From Ilex aquifolium (lineage: Eukaryota; Streptophyta; Magnoliopsida; Aquifoliales; Aquifoliaceae): 64,000 nt of DNA. Every line of letters starts with the position of its first letter. Within the stretch, counting starts at the first letter, position 1. Below the pieces are notes generated by a model, which saw only the letters and a program-made list of their open reading frames with translations, was not told where the DNA came from and did no database searches. This document shows, piece after piece, positions 1-11,555 of this stretch. A program made the translations under genes and the position numbers. Location of the stretch: positions 29,356,492 to 29,420,491 of the forward strand of contig OX637402.1 in the NCBI GenBank assembly GCA_951799425.1. The letters run 5' to 3'.

Positions 1-3000
1 TACTGGATGGAAGTTCAACTCATCCGCCGGTTCAAGCTCCCAACTTCGCGAGAGAATTTAAGAAAACATTTAACAAGCAGGTGATTTTTCTTTTCAATTT
101 GTTATTTGTTTGCTTCAGCTACATCTATCTAATTTGTCTTGAATATAATTGTATCAATGTGTAGATTTTTACTGAATTTCAAAGCATCTTATTGAGATAT
201 GGCGGCAATATCTATCACTGCACGGTTGCTGATGCTTCTCTTGCTGAGGAGAAAAATTCCCCTGCCCCAAAGCGAGGGATGCTCCGCAAGTCAACAAAAA
301 TGATTGTGGAGGTTGCTAGTTCTATGGTATACTCGCATAACCTGGATATGTTTTGCTCTGTTATATATGTGCAATTGACTTGAGTACATGTTATTCAATA
401 CCATATGAAAACAGTGCAAGTCAAATAAATGGGAGGGATTTAGGAGGAAGTGGGACTTCATTTGTGGTTTGTCAACAAAGGTTTGCACACACCATAGATA
501 GTTTGAGAAAAAAATAATCACACATCAAGCTTGTTTTGGGGTTGGAAGCTGTAAAGATCAATTCTCCATGAGACTTCCTTCCTAAGCCTTCAAGTGTCCA
601 CTGGCCTCCCCCTGTTTTGCACTGAGGGGGTCTTACCACTGGCCTTCCTGTTTGGCAAGGATTTCACTTGCTATGACTTCCATAGTTTACAGATGTTCGT
701 AGTTACATTAAGGGTTTATTTGATTTATCTGTAATGCACGTCACAAAGAAATAGACATGAGATGCTTTCAACGTCCTTTTATTGAGCTCCGATCATTCAT
801 TGTATATTCCAGTGCTAGAAATTCTATGGGCAGTCCTAAATTCATCTTTGTGGCTGACGTGACCATGGCATAATGGTAAGGCCATATGCTAGGAGGGTGG
901 TCGTCTTAGATTTTATTCTTACACCCTCAGGAAAAATGAGAAGACGACAAGCAAAATTTGAAGCTCGTTCATTTTCTTAATAGTTACATAGAAGAGGGTT
1001 TTGGCGTTCCCATCTTTTATGATTCTTTTAATATTCCAAACCTTGTTATTTCTTTATTTCTCTGGTTCCCTTAAGTGAGCAACCAGACAATGTGTGAACA
1101 TAGAAGCTAAATATATAATTGATGTATCAACCAGCCCAATGTAGACTTCCACTTAATATAGGATATGTGATTGACAAAATAGTATATTGAATTATATAGT
1201 TGGCCTGATGAATTTTACATTTTGAGACAAAAAATATTTCCTTTGATTTTTTAGCCAATGTAAACACTGCACCAATTTACATAGGATTTTGTTGATGTAC
1301 ATACCCTTTGTATGGTAAAAGTCTAGGTTCAAATTATGTGAAGTGCGCGAAGGGATTTATTTTGGGTAAATGAAGCGAAGGATGAATCATGCAACAGCAT
1401 TATGTTTCTATAATTTAGTAACAGCTGGATTGTTTACATGTTGTACCTCATCAACTGATTTGTGTTCCTGACATAACCTACTGGTATAAATAGATACCTA
1501 TGTTTGCGTGTTTGTTTGTTTTTCACGATAACACTCAATTCATTTGACAAAGACTTTTTCTCAACTATTTGGGGTCTGTTGTATTGATCCTATTTCGCCA
1601 AATCATAGGCTATCATCTGTAGTTAATTTCAGTCCACTTTGTTTTATTCTTGGTGTAAAACAATATATCTTTAGGAGTTGAATATCATGTTGTAGAATAA
1701 TGTATATAAACCTTGTCATGATTGATCAGAGCGGACAGATCATTGGAGCCGAAATAATTAAGAGCATTTTTCGCGAAGGTTTCAATATGAATTCTCTGGA
1801 ACAAGAGCTGATATCTCTAAACATAGGGGGGATGACCTCACAGATCCATGACATTATTAACCGTGCATTTGGCTCCCGAATGGGATCACCCACCAATGCA
1901 AAGAGGTAAAATCTGATTTCATAGTCTGCGTACTTTTTTTTTTTTCCTCTTTCTTGGTGTTGGGAAGCATGTTTAATACATTTATCTTACTAAACAATGA
2001 AGCTTGTGGGACCTCAAATCCCCCTATATGTGAAAGTTCAGGCTGCATACTGTAGCAGCATCAGTAGTAGTATTAGCAGTAGAATGAAGTAGTATCAGAA
2101 TTGCAGAAATATATTAGGGAGACTAGGCTCTGTAGAGAGTTGGACTACATTTTTATTTTCTTCACTCTCCTTAAATATTGGCAAGAAAAAATATATTCTA
2201 TTCTTGTTTTATTGTGTTAGCTTTGGATTGATTGACAACTTAGGAGGTGACAACTACCTAAGAGATTGTAGTTTTCCACTCAAACATTTAGGCATGAGAT
2301 GCCTTCAGTTTTCAAAATTCATTTTCTTTGGACTTGAAGATCATTTCTGAACCAAAATGGAAGTTCTAGCGAAATGGCTCATGCTGAATTTTTGAGACTT
2401 AATAAATTCTTCAACTAGAGAGTCTACACTTTGAGTCAGTTTGTATTGAACACATTTCATTGAGATGCACAAGCTGCTTTCCCATGTATGTTTAATGGTC
2501 TAACATTGGTTTAGTTTTTTCTTTAGTGATGCCACGTTTGATTGAGGGATTCTCGCATATTTATGGAGTAGATCTCATTCTAATTGTGATCTAAGAGTAT
2601 GAGATACACATCTAAGATAATTGCTCAGTTCTGCGTTCTTTTTTTGTTTGTAAAATACTCTCAATAGGGCAATAAGAGTTTCTGTATAAAAAAGGGTTCA
2701 AAGGGGCAACCGGGTGAACCCCTGAAATTCCTTCAGCCATTCAGCCATACCTCCAAGTTATTGATTAGAATGGAATTGCTGGGCGTTACCATAGCAACCT
2801 GAACCCACACACCATAGACGGCAGGAAACTACAGGCGTTTCTAAAGGCCAACTCGAGCCATAGCCTAACCCACGCACCACAGAGCTGCCAGCGGGAGTAC
2901 TCGTGAATCGAACCCTACTTGCTAATCTCATGGGATTCAGGGAAGACCCTAAATGGGGCACTGCAAGCCACTGGACTCGGTGGTCTCAGCACTGAATTCA

Positions 3001-6000
3001 AAAGGTTGTTTTTAGGGTTTTAAATTCTGACATAAACAATTTGCGATGTAGAAATGTAAGTTCGAGTAATCGGCCTTTGTGACTATAATTAGGTCCAGAC
3101 GTACATTTATTCTTCTGATATTGCTTGAATGCACTTAATTGCACATGTTTGCTTCTTCTTCCCTGAGTTACCTCTGCTTGAGAATTGTTTAACAATTTTT
3201 TACCAATGCTGTTTACGGATTGTTTAATAAATTTTTACAATGCTTTCTGGTACCATGTTGCCTAAAAGGTCAATCTTCTTTAGTAACCCAAGTTATTTCG
3301 TTAATCATGGAAATTATTCAATTCTAGGTTGAATCTAAAGCACATAAAAGGGATGCTGCTGTATGGTCCAACAGGCTCTGGGAAAACATTGATTGCTCGA
3401 AGTATTTGCAAGTTACTAAATGCAAAAGAGCCCCTGGTATCTCTCTCCCTCCCTACCTACTCCTCCTCTCTCCATCCTCTCTTTCTTACACACACAATAA
3501 CAATAATAGCTGATGAATTTCAAAATCTTGTCTTACTCTTAACTTTTCACTTTTTACCCTTTTAGATTGTACGTGGACCAGAAATCACACAAGAATTTTA
3601 TGGTGCATCTGAGAGGCATATAAGGGCACTATTTGATGCTGCTGAGAAAGATGAAAAACAATATGGTAAAAATAAGATACAGAATTTTCATAAGAAATTT
3701 ATTCAATCTTCTTACACATCATATTGAGTTCCTGTTATTCTTTCGTCAGGTTCTAAAAGTGACTTGCATGTCATTATTTTTGATGAGATAGATTCCATTG
3801 GAAAGGTAAGCAAACATGTGCAATGATTGTTCTTTTCTAGCCTCATGTGGTCTAGAATTTGTCTTGGATGTAGGTTTCACAATAAGGGAAAGAACTTTTT
3901 ATTTTGTATGTATAAACAACAAGATGTTTGAAATCTCGTGAGTCATTTTGGTTATGTGCAGAAAAGAGGAGCGGCTGCTGGATTCTTCCATCATGATGAT
4001 AAGATTGTGAATCAATTGTTAGCGATGGTCAGATTCTTAATTTCTTTTCAGGTTTTGCATTTCTTTCTAGTTTTTGTGTCCTAACCTGAGCAGCAATTGA
4101 TGTAAATGTTTAGATTGATGGCACAAAAGAACTGAATAACATCTTTATTATTGCGACAACAAACCGAAAGGAGCTCCTCGATGAAGCCCTCCTTAGGTAA
4201 CTTTCTCTCCTTCCTCTTTTTTTACTTGATTAGAATCAATGGATGAATCCGAGGTAATTTTAATAGGTTTCAAAATTCAGTTGACCTGAAAATGTTTGTC
4301 TTGCAACACCTTAAGCATAAGACCACCATCCTCTTTCTTCCCTTCCTTTCCCCGATGAACATTTTGGCAAAAATTTATGGATGGCCTGTATTTGAGATTT
4401 ATGGCTAGGATGCATTGTCTATTGAAAAGGGCTATTTCTAAATAATCTTATGTTTTTCCTCCTTCGGTAAATAAAACAATTGAATTGACTGATATACATA
4501 ATGTACAAAACAGGGGAATCCCAGACAGTCACATAAAGAAAGCTACAGTGTATAATGTCAGGTGTTAACACAAATTTGTAGGACTAACATACATAGATTA
4601 CACTAAACAAATTTGCTCTATAGGAAACATCATAGAACAAAGCTAGGCAGGAATAAAAAGGCCAAGTTATGGTCAATACTTTTGTATACAAAAGCAAGAG
4701 TTCTAGCAACTGGCAATCTTGAATCAGAGGCCTGTTGTAATTGAAGGCATTGTGTTTGAGCTTCAGTGATGCATTTCAGGTATGAATGTATTGACAATTC
4801 CTTTTTGAATTGTGTATACATCTTTGAATTCATTTCTAAAAATTCTGTAGTTCATTTCCCTCCATAATGCATTAACTGTTATTGTTGTTTTCCTTTGCGT
4901 ATAATGCCAGTCACTTTTAGATGTTAGGATACTGGGGTTAAATTTTCGTGGCTAAGGCTTGATATATGTGTTTCTGTGCACATCCGTGCATATGGAAAAG
5001 AGTATAGGATAAGGTAGAACATAAATATTGTTTATAATGGAAATTAGAATCTATAGGAGCAAGATAGTGGATTATTGAAGAATTCTGCACCTTGAATAAT
5101 TTATCTATGCTGTCAAAAGGCTTCCCCCCCCAAAAAAAAAAAAACTATTTTTGTTGTGTGCAATATGTACACTACAATTAGTTGTGAGGTCTTCTCTTTT
5201 ACATTGTTGAATAATATTTGTATTTGTTTTTCTTTTCTATATACCTTCTTGTGATTATTATCAGATAGTATTTATCATTTGTTTCTCTTTGCTTAATCAA
5301 GAATATTGCTGTCTACTATCAACTTGATAAGACTAGACCAACATGAATCTAAGATTAGTAACAAACATTATTTAATTGTTTCTACAAGCATCATTTAACC
5401 TTCTGGTTTGCACCAGATAATTTTTAGTTCATAAGGGAAGACAATATTGACTTAAAACATGATTATCAAAATCATGATTTAGGATGTCATGATTCTACCA
5501 TCCAATACTGGCAAAGCCATTTGAGTCTCTAAAGGTCCTGGCTCATAGAATCTTAGTGATTCCAATCCCAATTACTATTTGTTATCAACTCAAGTTGTCG
5601 GATTTGTTTCTTAGGCAATTGTAGTCATTAACGTTTACCAATCCATATATTAGTGATTGTCCTACACTCTTTTAAGTCCATTAGGTAATTTGAGCCAGTG
5701 AGGAAACTACTAAAAAATTCTTTTCATCACAGAAAATGTTGTTCGGTCATTTGTCTCCCTCATTGAAACCAACAGTTAGCTTTGTTATGTTTTCTCTTGA
5801 CGAGGGATTATGACTAGATATGTCTTTCATTATTATTCTCATTTTTATTTATTCGATATCGAACCGTCAAAATTGTTTATTTAAGAGTCGCTCGACTTTA
5901 CCAATCTCTCCTTTATCCTCATCTCTCTTTGCATGCTAAGATCGAAATTCTCCAATTCTCATATTACTCTTTACAGAATCCCACAAGATTAACAACTTAT

Positions 6001-9000
6001 TTTTTTATTTTCAATGCTCTTTAATACTTAGATTATAGTTGCTCAAATTTTAACCATACTTCTAAGTTCTATATGTTTGTCGTAACATCTCTACATTTTG
6101 TATATATACTAGGTTTATTTTGTTTTGGTTTCTAAGAATTTTGTATTCGTAAATATATTTTTAGTTCCATTTTTCAGTACATAAAATCACAGGATTCTCA
6201 ATCTCATCTTACGATCTTGATCCTTTAGCCTCTTTCATTGATCCAAGGTAGGATCCCATAGTAGATTATTGGTATCGAAATTTGGAATTGTACTTAGTTA
6301 TAATCCTACACAAACAAAATTGCTTCAAAGTTAATGATGAAAAGTCAAATAAGTTTAGTTGTCACTCTCAACCCACTTAATGTATATGCATGTTACCTTT
6401 TCTTCAAAAACCACCTAAACAAATAATTAACACGTGACTGATCAATTACGTTGTTTATAAATAATCACTAACTTGGTGCATTATAATTGCTCATAATCCT
6501 CCACCCCCAAGACCAACAAAACAAACATATGCACCCAAAAAGATGAAAAAGGTTCCATCGTTCCTTTAATTTTGTTTATTTTTATTCCTAGGGATGGTAG
6601 AATCGAACTCCATATCAAGATAGACTACCCTGATGAGCAAGGGCGGAAGCAAATTTTGGATGTTTGCACAAGGAAATGGAAACAAGCTTATCTCCTTGAT
6701 ATAGATGTTGATCTACAAGAGATTGGTATGTTATAAGTTCGAATTTTGTTGTACAAAACCCCGTTCACTAATGAAAACTGTCTATCACTGTTCAATATAT
6801 ATAACGTTTCTGTTCTTGCATACAGCTCGCAGGACCATTGGATATAGTGGTGCTGCACTTGCATCCCTTGTTACACGATCACACTCGTATGCTAATGAAG
6901 AACTTGTGGACTTAGACCCAATGAGGCCTGTCAAAAAAACTGTTAAGTTGACCATGAATCATTTTCTCCGTGCTTCAGAACATGGCAAACTCAAACTTCA
7001 GGAGTCTAACCAACTCAGGTGAAGAACTTTAGGAATAGTTTCTTATGAATGATACATAAAATTCTGCTTATCTGAGTTGCTTTTTCATGTATCAAACCCT
7101 GCTAATCGTTCACAAGTATTATAGTTTCTTATAGTTGAACAATCATTTATATTGGTTTTTTTAGTACACAGAATGTTTCAAGTACTATACCTTCGTTATC
7201 CATGTTACTACAAAAAAATAAAAAATTCAAATACCACTTACTATTTCAAAAATTTTGTAGACCTAAAACACGAAACAGGGCACCAAATTTTGACCACCCT
7301 CTTTAACTCATCTCCAGTGACCACATTTACCAGCCTTCCCTTTTCGTGTTGACTTAATTTTTCTGTGTTTGGGATGAAAGTACTTTTCAATGGACTGACC
7401 AAACCTTTTTTTAAAAATTACATGAGGCCCATGTTCAATTTGTACTTGTTTTGAGAAACATGTTCGTTCTTAAATTTTTGTCTTTGGGCATTTGATATCC
7501 TTCCTAGATAATTGGACCTTACAGCTTGTAAAACAAAAAGATTGGGGGAAAATGGATGACCTGATTGCATGATGACTTTGAATTGCTTTCATTTATAATA
7601 TCCTTGCCTATTTAAGGTCCAAGGTAAAATAATTCCACTGGACTGAGGGTGACAAGGTATCAGTTGGAGTATCTTGTAGTTGAGGAAAAACATGCTTGCT
7701 AAACTTACATGAATTTACTTGTCTAGGAATAAGTGCCCTGTATTATTCTACAGAAAATTCACAAACTCTATTATTCTCCTACATAGGTCAAATAAAAGGA
7801 AACAAATTCTACTTAGGAAAGCACACTGAGAAGATAAATGTTTAGAGTTCCATTATTGGAGAGAGTAAAAGTTTTTATTCGAAGTTTGGATTTGAGGCAA
7901 GCAAAAACCTGTTGTAGTATCTTAGTTCCTCCATCGTATGCTACATTGAAACTTTAAAGGGGATCTATGTGGAGTTTGTGTAGTTATATGGTCTTTTACT
8001 GAAGCAGGATGTCAGGGATATTCACCAACACTTCTAGACCCAATATGTGCTACCTCAGAACCATAAATAGGATTACAATTTAGTAAGGTAAAGGAATGCA
8101 ATGGAGCATTTCACGGTGGAAAGAGTGTTTGCCATGCAGGAAATTGCATTCTTTTCTTCTGGCTCAAAGTGTGCAAAGTCAATATCATATTTTTCTGCTG
8201 GTGGTTAAGGGAGATTGTGGCAGTGTCATTCTTGGCTTCTTGCAATCTTTTTCGGTTTTGCAACGTTGAGCATTTGATTAGTGATATTTTTGCAATGACC
8301 TTGTTGAGGTTTTTTCTTAATTTGATGTGAATAGGTATTTACTTGGAGCTTCATTGATATTATCGTTGTGAAAATTAATCTTTATATCATGAGTGGCTCA
8401 TAAAATTGAGACGAGTTACACAGAATTATAAGGGCTTTTTTGGTAAGTGGACAACATTTTAAGTTATATTCTTGTTTTGAGGTAAATCTTGTTAAATAGG
8501 AATTAGATGCCTCTCTCAATTAGTTATACATAAATTTTGAGATCGACTAATCTAAACATTTTTCTTTTGTTCCCACATTTATTCCACATGCTAAGCTTGC
8601 ATATCTCCTTGAGATAACTGCGAGAAGGCAATGGTTGTTATACTTTTAATCCTGATCAGTTTTATTATCTTCTTATCTAAATTTCAGGGTGGAGGAAGAA
8701 CAAACAGTAAGGACTTGTTTCTTATTTTAAATCAGTAAAGGGCCTTTGAAAAAATGTTTCTTATTTCATGGAAAATGCTATTTGAACCCTAATTTGGAGA
8801 CCTAATTCAATATAACCATTGGATTGAAAGTGGATTTCACTTGACATTGAAACTCACAACTAATCCAATGATTGCATTGAATTAGGTCCCCAAACTAGGT
8901 CCCTGTAGCATTGTTCTTTATTTCATTTACATGTATTTCTTTTCGTTTTGCAGCCGCAGTTGAGCTCCACTAATATACCAGAATTTCTGAAGGTTGCCCG

Positions 9001-9730
9001 CTCTTCTTATGAAGAGGATAAGGCCAAATTTGAGAAGAAAATTGTAAGTCCTTACTAATTACGATCATCTTTTATAATTGCTTCCTAATCGTGGCTTCAA
9101 CATTTAATCATGTCATTGTAGGAGACAGTTCTGAAGGAGGCCTTCTTTTCTTATGAAGAGGATAAGGCCAAGTTTGAGATGAAATTCGTAAGTTCTTACT
9201 AATTACGATCATCTCTCATAATTGCTTCTTATCCGAGCTTCAACATTTACTCATTTCATTACAGGAGAAGCTTCTGAAGGACAAGGCCGAATTTGAGATG
9301 AAAGTCGTAAGTTCTTACTAATTATAATGATATCTCCTAATTGCTTCACAACCGAGCTTTTAACATTTAAACATGTCATTACAGGAGTCACTTCTGCAAA
9401 GCGCCCTCTCTTCTTATGAAAAGCACAATGCCAAATTTGAGATGAAAATTGTAAGTTCTCACCAATTACAATAATCTCTCGTAATTGCCTCATAATCGTG
9501 GTTGTAACCTTTAATCCTGTCATTACAGGAGGCACATCTACAGGCAGCCTTTGCTTCTTTTGACAAGGATAAGGCCAAACTTGAGAAGAAAATCGTAAGT
9601 CTTCACTAATTACTATCATCTCTTAGAACTATTTCTTAATCGAGGCTTTTAACATTTAATCGTGTCATTATAGGAGGCACTTGGTTCTGTTGTCAAATGC
9701 GTTAAGCAGGAACTTGGGAAGTTCAACTGA
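1..9730 (+). CDS. NSF-like AAA+ ATPase without D2, copy A (5' end outside window)
   Basis: Seventeen exons (numbered as in copy B) join in frame with GT-AG introns: 1-80 (end of exon 3), 165-326, 1730-1905, 3328-3436, 3566-3665, 3750-3805, 3962-4027, 4114-4196, 6592-6725, 6826-7018, 8688-8706, 8954-9043, 9122-9187, 9265-9306, 9385-9450, 9529-9594, 9674-9730 (TGA). Exons 3-5 match the NSF N domain, which binds SNAP adaptors in known NSF. Exons 6-12 form one D1-type AAA+ module: Walker A GPTGSGKT, pore-loop-like EFYGASE, Walker B IIFDEID, sensor 1 IIATTNR, then LLRDGR where NSF has LLRPGR, and [12 protein letters not shown] continues into a second ATPase module (D2). Here exon 13 is a 19-nt micro-exon, followed by a repeated, charged helical tail and a stop. 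No frameshift or stop is seen. Membrane-fusion or SNARE regulation is inferred from the family; lack of D2 makes ordinary hexameric NSF activity doubtful. The start of exon 5 rests on a weak acceptor (after CAG at 1729). Confidence 0.85.
2690..2990 (-). mobile_element. Possible tRNA-derived SINE in intron 5 of copy A
   Basis: GC-richer than the surrounding intron. The minus strand holds a good RNA polymerase III B box, GGTTCGATTC, near 2905-2920, with a tRNA-like upstream stretch (ccaccgagtccagtggcttg) that could hold the A box. No target duplication was identified. The copy B equivalent is internally deleted. Confidence 0.4.
4490..4910 (-). mobile_element. LINE-derived fragment in intron 10 of copy A
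   Basis: 4615-4900 aligns with the LINE C-terminal region in copies C and D (gaaacatcatagaacaaagc; minus-strand [20 protein letters not shown]). The RNase H domain is absent here. The same fragment lies in copy B intron 10, so the LINE inserted before the A/C split. Confidence 0.55.
8773..8912. mobile_element. MITE in intron 13 of copy A
   Basis: Ends aatgctatttgaaccctaat and gtccctgtagcatt are inverted repeats, with an inner inverted pair cctaattcaat / attgaattagg and ccattgg / ccaatg. It is also present in copy B but absent from copy C intron 13 (27710-27800), so it inserted after the A/C split and before the block duplication. Confidence 0.7.
8978..9730 (+). repeat. 144-bp exon-intron tandem array coding the tail of copy A
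   Basis: Exons 15, 17 and 18 are each 66 nt (22 codons), begin GAG, end AAATTC, AAAATT or AAAATC, and are followed by GTAAGT. They sit in near-identical introns of about 78 nt ending cattacag or cattatag. Exon starts at 9122, 9265, 9385, 9529 and 9674 are spaced 143, 120, 144 and 145 bp apart. The second part of exon 14 (from about 8978) is one more unit without its own acceptor. Exon 16 is a unit lacking 24 nt. Exon 19 is the terminal unit with the stop. Confidence 0.92.
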
Positions 9731-10019
9731 TTCCAGAGATGAGAACTTTTCAACTACGGAGCTATGTCAATTGAATTCTCTTTTTTCCTTGTACGAGGCT
9801 TGTTTGTTTTTTTTTCCTTGTATTTCATGTTTTGCTAGTCATGTCACATAACTTTATCAACCTGTATGTGTAAACTCGAATTGGTGGTTGAGAATTCCAA
9901 ACATCAACACGTATCTATAAACTCGACAAAGAAGATTGAATTTACAAGTTTTGCATTGCTATTAGAAGGTACTTTTAGTCGTCATTTCGTTGGGAAATGT
10001 GCCCAATCTTTCTAACCTA

Positions 10020-11075
10020 GACATTATTTGTTGGCAAGCGCTTGTGCGATGTGTATCTGAAATCTGGGTTGCGCTCTGTGTTCTTGTGAGTACTCGGGCT
10101 GCACTGAACTTAAGCTCGGGGTTTGTGCTTTATGCAAGTCCAGGGTCACCTTGGACTAGCTCAGTGGGCCCCAGTGTAAATGTGATTTTAATGAATACAT
10201 TTATTGTATTTTGTTCAAGAGATTGGCAGGAGTTGGACCAAGCGAGATTACCTATTGTGGGTGTTCTTTCAGCTTGTACCAATGTTGGGATGATTGATAG
10301 GGATTGACTTATTTTGAGATGATGAAGAAGGAATATAGAATCAAGCCAGTGATTGATCATTATTTGTGTCTGGTTGATATGTTCATTTGTGTTGGGCCGA
10401 TTGGATGAACCCTTTGATTTCATCCAGAAGATCAATTTTGAGCCCAGTAAGTTTATATGTGCAAACCTTTATTGCAGGTTGTCGGAGTCATGGGAATTCA
10501 GAGTTAGGATTGTATGCTGCTGAATGATTACTCGATCTTAATCCAAAAGACTATGAAACTTATCTATTGTTGTTAAACATGTACCACTTGGCAGGGAGAT
10601 GGATGCCACGATTTTTCAAGGGTTAGAAAAAATGATGAGGGGAAAAACTCGGAAAATTAAAGGATTGGAGTTGGATTAGCAGGTTTATTCATTTAAGCTT
10701 GATGAACGGTTGCATCCACAATGCAAAAGGGTGGACAAATTATTGGGGAATTTGCTTGAGAAAGCAAGGACTCTTGGATATGAACCACAAGGAAGTTTAG
10801 AGGTAATGGATCAGAAGAATGTAGAAATAACTTTATCCACCGTTCATCATAGTGAAAAGTTGGCTCTTGCATTTGGGTTGTTGAATACTCCAAATGCTGC
10901 CCCTATACGGATTATTAAGAGTATTAATATGTGTAGAGATTGTCATAATTTTATGAAATTCATCTCCATTTTAATTGAAAGGGAATCATCGTTCGAGATA
11001 GTAAGCGCTAGCACAAATTTGTCAATGGCCAATGTTCAGGCGGGGTTTTTTGTTGTCTTCTTTGATATCATTTGA
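10020..11075 (+). pseudogene. PPR-DYW gene fragment after copy A
   Basis: Broken reading frames give the C-terminal part of a plant PPR protein of the PLS/DYW class (organelle RNA editing factors): PIVGVLSACTNVGMID, FEMMKKEYRIKPVIDH, then an E-domain-like stretch (KLDERLHPQCKRVDKLLGNL), HHSEKLALAFGLLNTPNAAP and INMCRDCHNFMKF, that is, the HSE and CxxCH signatures of the DYW domain. Stops and frameshifts interrupt it (for example after CTNVGMIDRD), and the final DYW tripeptide region is degraded. No PPR array precedes it. Not functional. Confidence 0.8.
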
Positions 11076-11089
11076 ACCCAAGCCATGGA

Positions 11090-11555
11090 CTAATTCCAAA
11101 TGTGGTAATCCTTTCACCTTTTAAGTGGCCATGGTTGAATTGAAAGAATTCATGTGGTCTTGGTTGAATTGAGTTTCTTTAGAAAATTCAACACAATGGA
11201 CAATATAGTCAACGCTGAAACAAGAAGTAAGTCTGGATATTTATATCGTTTTGAGGTTGATCAAAAATACATAAAGTGGAGTATAGTTTTTTGCAATCAA
11301 TGCAGTCATTTATTTTAGCTTTGGTAACTGCTTCATACAACATTTATTTGTGCATTTTTTGGCTCAATAGCTTTATACTCAGTCGAATAATGTTTGTAGT
11401 GACTAAGACAACGTTTAGGATAACTATGAGATCCAAAAAGTACTTCTTAATAGAGTGAGTATAAGTGATTTAAGGTGGCGGCTTTATCTCGTTTCCAACA
11501 AATATTTACAACTGTAAAAAAAAGTGCCAGAGTTATAGTAGAAACTTCATCAGGA
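11090..11555. other. Intergenic DNA after the first PPR relic
   Basis: No gene seen. It is homologous to 51130-51600 after copy B and, in part, to 30360-30560 after copy C (atacataaggtggagtgtag), showing that downstream flank was duplicated with each NSF+PPR module. Confidence 0.6.

Noticed and set aside
845..930. tRNA-like stretch in intron 4 (tggcataatgg resembles an A box)
   Set aside because: No proper B box at the expected distance and no cloverleaf; at most an old SINE piece, also present in copy B.
2758..2961. Minus-strand 67-codon frame, repeated as 129 codons near 43.2-43.5 kb
   Set aside because: Lies in intron 5 over a likely SINE; the frame is not conserved in length and has no recognisable domain.
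9251..9619. Minus-strand 122-codon frame over the tail exons
   Set aside because: Antisense shadow of the repeated exons and introns, whose + strand coding and splice signals are consistent.
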